The position numbers and the translations under genes were made by a program. From Phoronis australis (lineage: Eukaryota > Phoronida > Phoronidae): 62,000 bases of DNA. The notes beneath the pieces are model-generated. The model did no database searches, had not been told where the DNA came from, and saw only the letters and a program-made list of their open reading frames with translations. Shown piece by piece: positions 21,036 through 33,222 of this stretch. Each line of letters starts with the position of its first letter. Position 1 is the first letter of the stretch. Location of the stretch: positions 1 to 62,000 of the forward strand of contig NMRA01000378.1 in the NCBI GenBank assembly GCA_002633005.1. The letters run 5' to 3'.

Positions 21036-24000
21036 CACTGGTGAAAACTCACAGTAGTTTGATTGGCTCGCTGCGGGTTGTCCACAAATTCACTATAAAT
21101 GCGACTTACCTTGACCAAATGAAGAACATGATTGTTCAACAACTGATTGCATAAGAAACGAGGCAAATCGGCGAGCTCAACTTGATTATAGCTGTGTTGG
21201 CCACGCGTGCAATGTGAGTCACACCACAGCCAGCTCAAGGTGGTGGTGAATCGTTGACCTATATCCAACATGCCACTTTTTACACTGAACACAAGACACT
21301 GGGCAACACGTTCTCAGCAGCCGGTAGGGCTTCTATAAGATATCACACAGTACACGTACGGTATGAAGTGCCAGTTTCAACCGTACGCCTAGTCGTATAA
21401 ACCCTGTGGTTAAGTGGCATATCATGTATTTTGTTGACTGACAACGAATTAAGGCACGTAGAACAGAATTCGATTTGATAGGTCAACTTGATCTCAAATC
21501 CGGGCATGAAACTATAGGCAAATGCGGAAACTAAAACGATGTTTTAGTTAAACGGCTTAGCCTTGCAACAAAAATTAAGAAAAATTTCCACGTTTTACGT
21601 ATAGTAAAAACAAGACAATAGATGAATTACTGCAAATACAATACCACAGTACAAATTTAGTGAGAAAAAACAGTACAGTGTGAGATCCACTACTGACTGA
21701 AGCAGGCCGCGGGACTGGCGCACGGGAGTCGGCATTATAGCCGGGAATAGTCCCGTAAGGGAGCCAGAGAAGCCTCGGGCCCCAGAAACATTTAGAGAAT
21801 TCGCTGAAGTTTCATTTGTTGCATTGGAAAGGCCTCCCGGAATGCTGTTTATTAAAACATAATAATAGTCGCCTTTATTGGTCCTAGTGGCGCACTACGA
21901 AAAAATTTCGATGTTATGTAATGACCTGTTTTTGTGCTGTTCTTGTTTTTTTCTAACGAAAAGTCTTCAAATAGTTCATAAAAATAATTTATCTAGTGCA
22001 CAGGATAATAGGCCTCTGGCAGCTAACGGCTTGTGGCTGGGTGTCAAGTTCCAAGTTTACTATTTCTACTTCTAGTGACAACAGGGGGTTGGTAAGGTGA
22101 TACTTCAGTTCTAGGTGATAAAGAGAACCTCACTACGAGGGCTGTACAGGTGTAGCTGGAGACCAGGCGAGCTTTTCTCGTGTAGGCCCTATTGCCGATC
22201 TCCTCGGGGATTCGCGCACGGATGAGAATTAATCACTACATAAATCCGGCCGGGTATAGGTTAGGTTTCATCCCTTTCAGTTCAACACCCATATACTACA
22301 TGGTAAGCCACGGCAGTTCCAAAATTGCATGGGTTTGCATAACTGATGCATTCACACTGTGCAGCAGTAAATAATAAAAATGGCCAAACTTACATTTTTT
22401 CACAAACAAAATTTCTCTTTAATTTTCAGTTTTTAGAACATTCTTGTTATTATATACATTCAATCAGATCGTGTCAGTTTTTCGAGTCTTTTGGCGCTAG
22501 CGATATTTCCTGGTACAAATTTAAACACCCCGTGTCCCCGGGCCCGATTCAGTCGTGGGACGGACGGCGCGCCGGGTCACCGTCCACCTGGTGGTATATA
22601 CATTCCGAAGCCCTTGCTTTTAGGTATCCCCGCCGTGCCCGCGGCGACAACGGTCGACGAGCGACGTCACCCCTGGCTCAATTCAAGGACGACGTCCCTG
22701 CACCATGGGGTACGTCGCAGTATTGGTTTATTCGCTATCATCATATATTAGCAAACACAAATCTGCATACCGAGCAATAAGTATGACGGAGGCGAAAATG
22801 GCAGGCCTCTCCTGCATCACGCCGCAACTCACACAGATTTGGGCCCGGTTGTCCGGAATCCTCATAATCTGTACCGCCAACGTACGGTGTTAGAGTGACA
22901 CTAAATACCACTGAACACGCCCTAACCCCCGGCAGGAGTCTAATCAGGCTAACCCGATTCTAACGATTCTGCATAACTATAACACTGATTGAAAGCTTCC
23001 AATCACATATTAGCAGCACATCAGCGATTCTTCAAAACAACAAATGTAAACATGCATGCCACGGAGAATTGTACGACGTCAGACACTTTTCTTGGCGTAG
23101 TACCTCAAAATCCAACTCAGTGCTGCCACCTGGTGGTTGGTAATTGGCCCATTATGTTGCACATCCAGCTGCAATTATTTACAAACTTTCAAAACGAAAG
23201 TTTCACAGTCAGCAGGCTGTCGATCTAAAACGATCATTCTGTGGTCGCCGAAGTTGGCCCAATCTCGAGCGATCACGGAACGTCGGAATTCTTTTCATGC
23301 AATCACAGCTAGAGGACAGACACTTTTTACCATGATCTCCAACTAGTACGTGCTTTTGAGCTTCCCTCTGAAAAAAATTGACACCAAAATGCCAATCCGG
23401 TTCTTCATTCGACGCTTAACTAGTCATAAGTTATCGTGCCCGGCTAGCACTAAGCACGTTTCCGGAGACGCAATTTGTCGTATTTTGTTCATTTCCTTTG
23501 ACTAGACTAGGGTACAACAAATAGAACATCTCTGGAAAGATGGGCAAAAACAAACCGCCACGAAACTGATATTTAATTGAAAACAGGTTACATGTATGTC
23601 TCACTTTGAGGTACAACGCCAAATGAGAGAAAATGGGGAGACACTGGCAGGAAGAGTCCAATTGCTCACACATACATGTAGTGTACGAATGAATTACCGG
23701 CATATATTAGTAAACAATTTGCAGTGACAAATAACATGTACATGTCTGAACACACGTACCGACACGCTTAAGCGCTCAAAACCAGGCAGTGACGTCCACT
23801 CCACGTACCCGAGATCGGGCACCCCGGCACCGCTGCTGACGCGAGTCGCTCCCCATGGACATGGGCTCACTCCCCACACTGGCCACTGAGGAGCAGGTAA
23901 TGGGGGATGTCCCACACCCATTGAATACCCAAGACCCTGTTTTGTGTTGACAAATGGGGTACTTTGTGGGAATGGTCGCGTGACGTTCAGTCACTCGTAA

Positions 24001-27000
24001 ACGTTGAAACGTAGGTGATTCTGCAAAGCAGTGCCCTCACGGAGCGACTTATGGGGGAAGGTAAAAACGCTTAACAAAAACTGACCCCACCACGATAAGA
24101 ACGTGCGAATAGCACACATTTTATGAGGCAAAATTGTTTTCACCCCCCTTCCTCCACACAGACCTCAAGCAAATGAATTCATTCAGTTTTGAAAGGGGAA
24201 CTCAGAAGCTGAAAAGACATGTTTCTTGAAGTTTCAAATTCACAGCATAACCCTGGCCAGAGCCTACGTTGGAAAAACTTATTAAGGGGTCACGTGCCCC
24301 CTACTTCTACAATTACGCCAAAATATTAGTTTAGTGATCAATGTTCACGAATAACCGTGGACTGTCTCGGTTATGTACATATGCATTAGTGATGGCATTG
24401 CACTGAGCACTGTTCTTACACCTATGTAGTAGACGGTCAATCCCTCAACACCAGTCACAGCCGATCTACACATTCGTAATGCCTTTCACGACGAGCGTGC
24501 ACTAGTTTTATTTAGGCCTATAGAGCTTTGTTTTATTAAGAAATACTCCGGCATGAATTTCAATCAACCGTGAATACAGTATATTACTCAGAAATAGGCT
24601 GTATTTGTAAATACACATACGATTGTGAACATCAGACTTTAATGATTCAGCATACCAGATTCGTGGTTCTTCAAAATACGTAGTGTTCTTGATTTGTGGG
24701 CGAAGATTTACTTGATTCGAAACATGTGAACGTTGGAAATACGATTTACAGCAATGTCTGATGCATGTACTCCGCCTTGGACTGAATTTTCAAATAGGAA
24801 GACATAAATATCATTCATAAACACACCCAAGTGACTCAAGTCAAGAACCGAACACTGACTTTTTGATTCATATCTTTTTATTCATTACACTCTTAAAGTC
24901 ACCCACATTGGACCGACATGTTTCCCATTTAATTTCAAAACAGGTAGAACATGCATAGAATAGTCAGTTATGATATCACCGAGCCCAATGACAGTTTTCA
25001 CTTGAATTAGGCAGACAGTAGAAGCAGTATCCAGTCTGTAACACTCAGCCTTTACCCCGAGTATGGCACAGTGACGTCAATTTCCAACTAAAAGATCAAC
25101 AATGATTTTTTGACAAACTTTGGCAAAAGGTTTCGTTAGAAATTTGTGTTCTTCGCCCATCTGCACCGGAGATAGGACAATAGGCAGCAAACTTATTTCC
25201 AAACTTCAGCACACGACAAGTATCCAGAGGACAGGTAGATCTGAAGGATGGTATCAAAGGTTTCATAAATTACAACTCACATACCAGCATTACCATCATG
25301 CTTACATTGGTTGCATGGCCATCCATAGTCAGTCACACAACATCAATTCCTGCATTGTGAACAGCATGCAAGTGGTGCTTTACAAGTACCTTTTGAGTTT
25401 GAGGTTTCAAGCTACTGGAGAGGTATGTGCTTTCCAATGAGACTTGAGATCAGCTAGCATAAACACTAGGGCTTCAGAGGCCACACAGTTCTCATTTGGA
25501 CCATCTCACAGATCAACAAACCCTATAGTCTCTGCGTTGGAGGCGTCATGGTTCAGGAGTTTCTTTACTGACACTGCAGCTATTGTAAAACACACGTGGC
25601 CAAACTTGGCAGGACTTTTTGTTTATAAAATTCTTCTAAACCTCCAGCATGGAACTGTTGAGACCAAGTTTCGAATCAACAGAGCTTATCCACCTGTGGA
25701 AAAACAGAATTCAAAGCTGTTTATTACATGTACATTTCATACATAAATACAAAATTAAACCTTGATACAGTGCATACAACAGCCCAAGCTGAAATAGTTA
25801 CCAGCAGATATTTGTGCAGGTATACTGCTGATATTGTAAATAGGAACCTGGTCTGCAAATCCCAAATTTAAATACATGTGGCTTTGACTTTTTACATGTG
25901 GGTAACCACTGACTCAACAACCCAAACAACAATGATAATGAAGATATCGGCACAGGCCTCCATCCAATTAAATATTGTAAATTCAATAAAAGCGGTTTCC
26001 AAGATCCAGCTACTAATGAATGGATTGATCATCAGACAATTGACCTACAGTATCTGAACAGCTCACAGCCAATGCGCTTGTGAACTGAATGGTAATTACT
26101 GCAAAAATCGAAACATTGGGAAGGATGAAATTCACTTCAGTAATTCAGTCACAATTAGCTGGCCCAGGGTAAAATATGTGAATGAGGGAAAGGTTGCTTT
26201 AGATCTATGGAAGTGAAGTTCCATGGAAATTAAGTAGTGCTCCTCATACGCGTATGTGGAATCTCTGGCAACAAAATGAACAGGGACGTCTGGAATAACT
26301 TCCAACATATTTAGTGAGGAAATTAATCACAAAAGGGCAAAAACAAGCAACATAATCCCTTATTCCAGACTGCATAAAATGTCCTTATCTGCACCAGAGT
26401 ATTTCTTGTGCAATGTACAAGCTATTATTTCCACCAGTCTCAAGGCCTTTCATAATTTCAGTATACGTGATACTACTACATAAAGCAAACTTTGCGGCAT
26501 TAATAGTGCAACAAGAACATTAATGTTGTTGCATATTCATAGCTGATAATACAGCCGTCAGAACTACTTTTTTGTATTTCCTCTTAGGAAAGACAACCAG
26601 TATCATCTCTAGAGAAAATAACCCAGGCAATGCTGTCAGAATTATGGTATTTGGCAGGCTATATTCTTTAGAATTACAGTTACCATAATAGTCTAAACTC
26701 ATCTCCTAAAATAGTATCGAACATGGCTCGAATTCTGTACTGGTGTTAGTGTCATCAAATAACTGAAAACCCCTTACAAATGACAATTGAACCAAATATA
26801 TACCACAAATGATTTCTATGAATGTATCTGTTAAATACCATATAAAATTTTGTTCCAACAAATTTGATGAAAATTAAGGTGAAAAAAATGTTTTAAGTGT
26901 GCAAACACACGAAACCTAAATGATACAACTATCTCCTTTGGCCATCTAGTCGTGAATGAGTCATTGCGAGGGTAAACATACATGTATTACTACGCCAAAC

Positions 27001-27408
27001 ACAGAAATCATAACCTCTGGGTCCTAACTCCCAATGGAAACCATGTTGTATTTAGTCAATATAAGCAAATAAAATCGCTGATAGTTACAGCAAAGTTTGA
27101 AATATCACATTCTTTTATTAATTCAATGAAATTTTACCAAGTGATTTTTAACACGTCTTGTTCTGATCGTCAGTTCAACCTACTGCCTGTCCGGTGGTAC
27201 AAGTAGCAGAAGATTTGTTTAAATGCACGTCTTAAAAATAGTTCACGCGATATGTATGATAAATATACACTCATGTACATATGCTTCGCCCTCATTTAAA
27301 TCGGCTTGCATATCACGTACGTATCTTGATATAATAACCCACACTTATCATCACGTCTATGTTTCCAACAACAAACCAAAGGTGAACATTGCAATCTTTA
27401 TAACAAAC
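21032..27408. other. Long intergenic stretch; no supported gene
   Basis: I find no exon with homology. A GC-rich patch at 22530-22715 contrasts with the AT-rich surroundings, but its open frames do not resemble a known protein. Frames at 25120-25746 appear to be chance. Confidence 0.4.
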
Positions 27409-27531
27409 CTGTGAGTTCCTGTTTGGTGAGATTCTTCTCTCTTAAGACTGTCACGACATTTCTCAATGTTTTTTAATCTGCCTTTCTCTGTCCTTTGTGT
27501 TCCGTAGCTGCTTTTCGAGTTCTTCAATTCT
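27409..27531 (-). other. Possible coiled-coil exon with a one-base frameshift
   Basis: On the minus strand an AG-preceded segment encodes IEELEKQLRNTKDRERQIK, a heptad-like charged segment. After a run of six A (complement of 27469-27474) the frame breaks, and one frame over reads NIEKCRDSLKREESHQTGTH up to a donor-like CACAG|GTTTGT (GT 27408-27407). One fewer A would give a continuous exon, so this is either a homopolymer sequencing error or a decayed exon. No partner exon found. Confidence 0.25.
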
Positions 27532-28167
27532 CTTTTGTGGAGAAAACATTCAAGCCCTTACGTCATGTGAATACGAGGATGAGTTACTGTGACCCTGCAG
27601 CACAAAAAAAACAAATTGCTTAGGATTGGCAACATCATTTTCATCGTATTGTGGGTGATTAGAGACTTCACTGCCAATTATTCAAAACCTTCAAACTCAA
27701 TACTGAGATTTGTAATTGAATAAAGCCAAAATTAAACAAATGCCTGACCTCAGTTTTCTCAGTCTTATGAGCAAGAAACTGTCAGAATCAATACTATAAG
27801 TGTACTTTTCATATTGGCGCTCTCTAGAATGAGATCAGGAAAGAGATTTCCCATTGACACCGACTCATACTTTAAAAAAAATAGAGGAATAGATCCCACC
27901 GTCACCCCTTCTCATTTTTTGGTAGTTCAAGTTCACTAATTATTATAGCTTTCCGACAGAGGCTAGGATCGAAAATCTCCTGTCTTATCAGTCGCAGCCA
28001 CCTAGTTGCCGCGGATATTATCTTGGCAGGGGGATATGTATTGAACACGATGTCCTTGTTCATCCACTGATATTTCAAAAGGTTTGCTTTTTTGGTAAGA
28101 CAATACTACATCCCACCACACAGCAGTGGAAATTTGCCAGCATTATGATGGTTGGAAAGGTGTTTAA

Positions 28168-29491
28168 AGGCGAAGGCAACCTTTTTTCATGTCACTTTTA
28201 ACAAAAATAAGGTTCGTTGATTACCCCAGACACATTTTGCACTCAATTACAACTTTTCGTAATTTGATTAATTTCTCGCCCTCTACTCCGGAAGTGACGT
28301 TTTGGGAGGCAAGAGTTTCCCGCCAATTTCTTTTCATTATAGTCTGACTGTGAGAGCTGTCGAGTCAGTCACTGTTCTACCTCGTTTGTGATAAGTTCGG
28401 TCGTCGTTTGCTTTTTTTTACAAGTCAGTCAACATGCCACGCTGTTGCTGCGTGCCGGGATGTACTCATTATCGTCTCACACGCGCTTTGGGTACCTTGT
28501 GTCGCTTTCCGAAGGATGACACACTTCGCCGTACTTGGCTAGCTCGTTCATGTGAAGAACACAGCGCTACCCGTCCACGCAACGTACAAAGCAATGGAGG
28601 GTTATCGAGTGTGTGTGTGGCAAGAATTTTCTGCTGTCAGATTATGACAGATATGTACGCTGAATTGATGAAGGTCCCTGCGAAACAACGCCTGAAGAAG
28701 GGTACCATACCGTCGCTGTTGATTCCCGGCAGTGCCCCATCGCCAATCCCGAGAAGTGCGTTTTTGAAGCGAGAAACCTCGCGAGCTGTGGCGACTATAT
28801 ACAGTGACTGGAGGCACTTCATCTACCGTTACCCGTGCCTCCGAGCGTACACCATTGCGTGCAATTCCGGGAACTAGCAGTGATTGGCCCTGTGCTGTTT
28901 TCTCTAGCCCAGAGCCTGTAAGCAGCCCTGCATCGATGTTGAGTAGTGGGAGTGAATACAGGCCCAGTTCGACACCCAGTGAAGAGGACAGTTTGACAGC
29001 CAATGAACAGATCGGTGAGCCTAAGTTTGATAAGTTTATTGTGGACTTGTATTGGAGCTTTTGGAAGGTGCCAGGTGTGTGGTGCGGGAGTCACACGGCG
29101 GGATGTAAGCAGTTTGGGTGCTCAGATCACCCTCCAGTGGGAGTGTGTCGCGGGACACTCGGGCAAGTGGGACAGTTCTTCCTCTGTACGTGAGACGATA
29201 ATGGGTACACCCCAGTACGTAGCAACAGCGTGGCATGTTGACTGACTTGTAAACGACGACCGAACTTATCACAACCGAGGTAGAACAATGACTGACTCGA
29301 CTGCTCTCACAGTCAGACTATATGAAAAGAAATTGGCGCGAAATTCTTGCCTCCCAAAACGTCACTTCCGGCGTAGACGACGAGTAATTAATTAAATTAC
29401 AAAAAGCAGTGAATAAGTGAAAAATATGTGTGGAATAATCAACGAAACTTATTTTTGCTAAAAATGACATGAAAAAAGGTTGCCTTCGCCT
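28168..29491 (+). mobile_element. Kolobok-like DNA transposon, copy 2 (non-autonomous, decayed)
   Basis: Bounded by TTAA (28164-28167 and 29492-29495). The terminal inverted repeats are about 300 bp (28168-28483 and 29189-29491) and start AGGCGAAGGCAACC. Each arm includes the THAP start codon and its first 15 or so codons, so both arms carry an initiating ATG facing inward; only the left one continues into the rest of the THAP domain. Same family as 6378-7673, opposite orientation. Confidence 0.78.
28434..28877 (+). pseudogene. THAP-domain ORF of Kolobok-like copy 2, disrupted
   Basis: Starts MPRCCCVPGCTHYRL and contains RFPKDD and TWLARSCEE, then an insertion replaces the HFxxSDY region with unrelated residues. 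YAELMKVPAKQRLKKG and IPSLL, the C-terminal THAP box, then follow in frame. The 147-codon frame is open, but the C-x2-H half of the zinc site is destroyed, so no working THAP finger is predicted. No transposase catalytic domain follows. Confidence 0.7.
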
Positions 29492-29670
29492 TTAAGAGCT
29501 TTTAATACCAGTGGTTTGAAACCTCCCGTCCGCAGAACATAGGGTCTGTAAGAGGCGCTAAACGCTTGTCCAACAAAGACCTGATCGCCACATGGCGAGT
29601 CAGTGAATTTCAGTATGGTTTCCAAAGCCATCTATTGTGCAATTTGCAAGAATGGGATGGGTGATTTCAA

Positions 29671-30006
29671 GTGGAACTTACACGTATCGCTGTGATTGCT
29701 TGGTCAAATTTGTTGGAAATGCACCATATAACAACAATGTGAATATGAAGTAGCCAGGTTGAAAATTGCCAAATGTTTTTAAGAACGAGTTCTGCGTACG
29801 AAAATAATCTGCCGTTAATCAATCAACCGTGTCCAGTAAGTATCGTGACCTGGTGTTGAAGAATAACACTGAGTGTATGATGCGGGTTGTGTGAACCCCC
29901 AAGGTACATCATTCGAGCAGCAGTCACCTATTCGTAGAATTTTTTGTTCTCACACTGACAAGTTGCCAATGAATACAGCTGCACTTTGTTTAGCGTGGAT
30001 GATGTT
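29671..30006 (+). repeat. Long inverted repeat, left arm
   Basis: Roughly 335 bp that is the reverse complement (estimated by eye at about three quarters identity) of 31454-31793. Matching blocks include GTGATTGCTTGGTCAAATT, TGCCAAATGTTTTTAAG, ATGATGCGGGTT and CTGCACTTTGTTTAGCG. Confidence 0.8.
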
Positions 30007-30145
30007 GCTGCTACACAAATACCATAGTTAGGAACGAACATGGAAATGCATGTTTAATTTCTCTTATCACCTATACCAGCTTTTCATGACCAAGCACGTA
30101 AAGTAATGAATGACATACTTCACAACATGTTTCCTGACTGCTGTC

Positions 30146-30235
30146 TCATTCTGTGTTAATGGTAACAGAATCTGGAAGGGAGTGGGCCTCAGTTCCATTT
30201 CCAGAAGCTTTGGTAGACCGGATCTTTACAGGTGC
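30146..30235 (-). CDS. Candidate last coding exon of an unrecognised gene
   Basis: A good acceptor (AAATTGCAG, AG 30237-30236) opens a frame of 29 codons ending in TGA at 30148-30146. It can be joined in phase 0 with the segment at 30395-30475. Polar sequence with no domain. Homology unknown. Confidence 0.25.
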   Translation of the reverse strand, partial: APVKIRSTKASGNGTEAHSLPDSVTINTE

Positions 30236-30294
30236 CTGCAATTTTTTAACAACAAATAAATATTACCCATAAATCAGGTCAATACATATGTGTA

Positions 30295-30390
30295 TGAGTG
30301 TATATATATACACAGACACACACACATGCATGTGTGTGTGTGTGCACGCACATGTGTCTGTCTGTCTGTAAGTTTGTATGTATATACAAG
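30295..30390. repeat. TA/CA/TG/TCTG microsatellite cluster
   Basis: Short runs of TA, CA, TG and CTGT units with locally palindromic order, inside the presumed intron between the two candidate exons. Confidence 0.9.
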
Positions 30391-30394
30391 CGAC

Positions 30395-30475
30395 CTCGCT
30401 AAACTCGTCATCATGTAACTCGTCAGTCTGCATAAGCCCGGACTTTTTCTTGGTCCTGCTCACACGCCCATTCAT
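30395..30475 (-). CDS. Candidate coding exon of an unrecognised gene
   Basis: Twenty-seven codons from ATG 30475 to a weak donor GCGAG|GTCGCT (GT 30394-30393). The protein has a basic patch (S-R-T-K-K-K-S) then an acidic one (D-E-L-H-D-D-E-F). The frame is open upstream to about 30523, so it may be an internal exon. The pair of exons lies between the arms of the inverted repeat and may belong to a mobile element. Confidence 0.22.
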
Positions 30476-31453
30476 TAAAAAGTTCACATTTAAGTCCTCG
30501 TTTTCGCTCAACTTGTAGCTTTAAAGCGGAACCTGTCCTGGCAAGTTGCATGCAACATTTTTACATAAGTCGCAACCAATGAACTTGTACTGTCATGGGC
30601 ATTTGCATCGGGACAGCTTGAGTTCAAGCAAAGTACTGCGCTTGTGACAAAAAATTTTGCAAAGAGCTGCCAATCAAAGCCAGACTTCATTCCTATCAAA
30701 AGAATTTTAAAGAATCAACTATTCATTTCATTCATATCACAGTCTCCAAAGCATCTACAACTGACGGCTAACCTCAGTGAATTTTCCATAGTAGAAGTAT
30801 AGGATAGTTTTAAAACCAGACTTAATGGCTCGCATCCCATTGCTACAGGCTTAAGTGCTATAGCTGAGATCTAAATCTTATTTGTTAAGCATGGATCAGC
30901 ACGATGAAACTCATCTTGTAAAGAGGTTAGCACACTATTAAGAGGGACATCACTCTGTGAGAAGGTCACTTTGAGCTAGATGCAGCCTGTTCCCATAACA
31001 TAACCAACCATCGCTATGGCTGCCCAGTCCTGTCTGTGTCCTCTTCCTGTAAGTGACGACTACACAAACGCATCTCTCCTCAGTGCAATTTCCCAACATC
31101 TCTTCATGTCATTATCTGTTGGAAACCTGTTCAGAAATGCAATACATAAAATTTTCAAAAAGTCGCATTGTGTTCGTCATCTCATCTGTCACAAAAACAT
31201 TACATAAAGACACCACAAAGTGATACAGCCCATCCACCTAAAGGTTTATATCACAATGGTGTAATTTGTGTGAAGCTTGGTGACAACACACCCTAATGAA
31301 GCCTGTATGCCAGAAGCTTTTTGGCAAATTATGCCTCACAATGAATAAATTATCTACGTCATGTTGTTTAAAGTCCCCTTACTGGTAAACATTGCATGCT
31401 CCAAACTACGTATGATAATCTATAGTGCAGGAACTAAACATCAATGTTATTGG

Positions 31454-31793
31454 AACATCATCTACGCTAAACAAAGTGCAGTTGTATTCATTGACAACTT
31501 GTATATGTGAAAACAAAAAAATTGCAAGTAGGTGACCTTTGCACTAATGACATACATGTACATTGGGGGTTCACATAACCCGCATCATGCAATGTTATTC
31601 CCCAACACCACATCACAAAACTTACTAGACACGGTTGAGCGATTTATGGTGGGTCATATTAGAGTAAAACACATCCTTAAAAACATTTGGCAATGTTCAA
31701 CCTAATTCATAATTACATGACCGTTACATGTGGTGTTGCTAGCTAATTTGACCAAGCAATCACAGAGATAAGGAATTAGCGTGCAAGTTCCAC
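31454..31793 (-). repeat. Long inverted repeat, right arm
   Basis: Reverse complement of 29671-30006; the two arms bracket about 1.45 kb that includes the candidate exons at 30.1-30.5 kb. No short terminal motif or target duplication was found. Confidence 0.8.
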
Positions 31794-32439
31794 TTTCACA
31801 AACTACATAAGAGACAATTTCACCTTAAATTGTGATTTGAGCACTAAGAAGAACCCTTAGTGCTATTTCACGCCTCGCTAATGGTACATGTAAGTTCATG
31901 TCACAGGCTTGAATTTGACTGTTCTCATGGACAGCGGTGGTCGCTTAATGCGAAGTGTTTCGAAGTACAAATCATGACGAACCTGTATATATTCATAGAT
32001 TTGTGAAGTCTACTAGTAGGCACTGCTGAGTGATCTGATCATGTACACGTATACCAGCTAGAAATAGAGTCACAGACACTAACTTATACTGACCTACCAC
32101 GTCTGAAGACGGTGCAATGCCGAACAACCAACAAGTTGTGACATAGCACATATGTTTATCCGGGCACAGTAAAACTTCTAGAACAGGTACAGGTTCAATG
32201 CAAGAGCCTGTAGGCTCTGGTTTTAGAGTTAGACTTAGTCCTTAGCCAGCCAGCTAGCTGTATGAAGACTATCGTCAAAGTACAGCTAGGTACAAAGGTG
32301 AAGTTAGGAAGGGGCCCGGCGACTCCCCCCTTGCCAACAACAAAAACAACGAAACAAACAAAAGAAAACCCCAGTATTAACATAAAATGACTGAAACTGC
32401 ATTGGACAATGAGTGGAGTTTTAGTTTATGTGTGCATGT
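31794..32439. other. Intergenic; nothing recognised
   Basis: No exon or identifiable repeat. Confidence 0.45.
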
Positions 32440-33222
32440 GAGGGGTGAGGGGTCAGACCCAATTTCAAGGGGTCCAGCTAGTTCACACAACCGGCGCAAT
32501 CGTAACGGTAACTCTAGCTAAGTAATGCTGCTCCCAGTCAATATGGGTGTGATATCCCAGGCGACCCGCAGTGGCGCTGTGCACTACCACTGCACTGCCG
32601 TTGTCCGCCCCTGTGCAATCAAGGAAATTATTTCATTTTTCAAAGAAAACGGAAATCGAGTGACGATGAAGAAACAGAAGCTGTTGGTATTATGTAATAG
32701 AAGCCTCAGTGAATCACTGAGAAACTAATAATGCTCTCTTTGACAAACATTAAAATTAAGACGATTTGCAAAGCAATCGCGTAGTTAACGAATTTGATCT
32801 TTTTGGGCAACTTAAGACTGTTTTAAACACAACAATTTGGTATGAACTGATTATAAGCACATGTAATTTAAACATCATGAAACGAAGCAGGTTCGTGTGC
32901 AAACGCTATGGACCATAAACAAGTCTCATATCATATAGTGTTTTAGTTGGTGGCACAGTGGAAGAGCATGCGTGCTCTGACTAATAAGTCAGGAGTTCAA
33001 GTCCCTTCACTTTCCTAATAATATAGTAATTTTTATACATTCTCAGTGTTTTTTTTCTTTGACAATACTTCAGAAATCAAGGAAAATGCTTCTAGACAAA
33101 AACAAAATTCTCCAATGGGCGAGAGGGGAAACCCCCCTCCTCACCTACTCCCATTCGCTACCTTGCGCGAGGCAAAATGTTGGGCCCCTCCTTATATGAT
33201 ATCCTAGATTCCCCACTGAGGT
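32440..33222 (+). mobile_element. Composite element copy A with internal tRNA-like segment
   Basis: Matches copies B (34381-35170) and C (58799-59625, minus) along its length: GATATCCCAGGCGACC, GTGCAATSAAGAAAATT-like, ACAGAAGCTG, a tRNA-like block (32946-33010) and a right end CCTAGATTCCCCACTG. No ORF of note. Confidence 0.7.
32946..33010 (+). repeat. tRNA-like segment of copy A
   Basis: GTTGGTGGCACAGTGG resembles an A box and GGAGTTCAAGTCCC a B box, about the right distance apart. It is embedded in the repeat and is not a tRNA gene. Confidence 0.5.

Noticed and set aside
25120-25746. Two adjacent plus-strand ORFs of about 100 codons
   Set aside because: No start context, splice signals, domain or biased composition; consistent with chance frames.
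30295-30390. CRISPR-like or regulatory repeat array
   Set aside because: Simple dinucleotide and tetranucleotide runs without spacers, in animal DNA.
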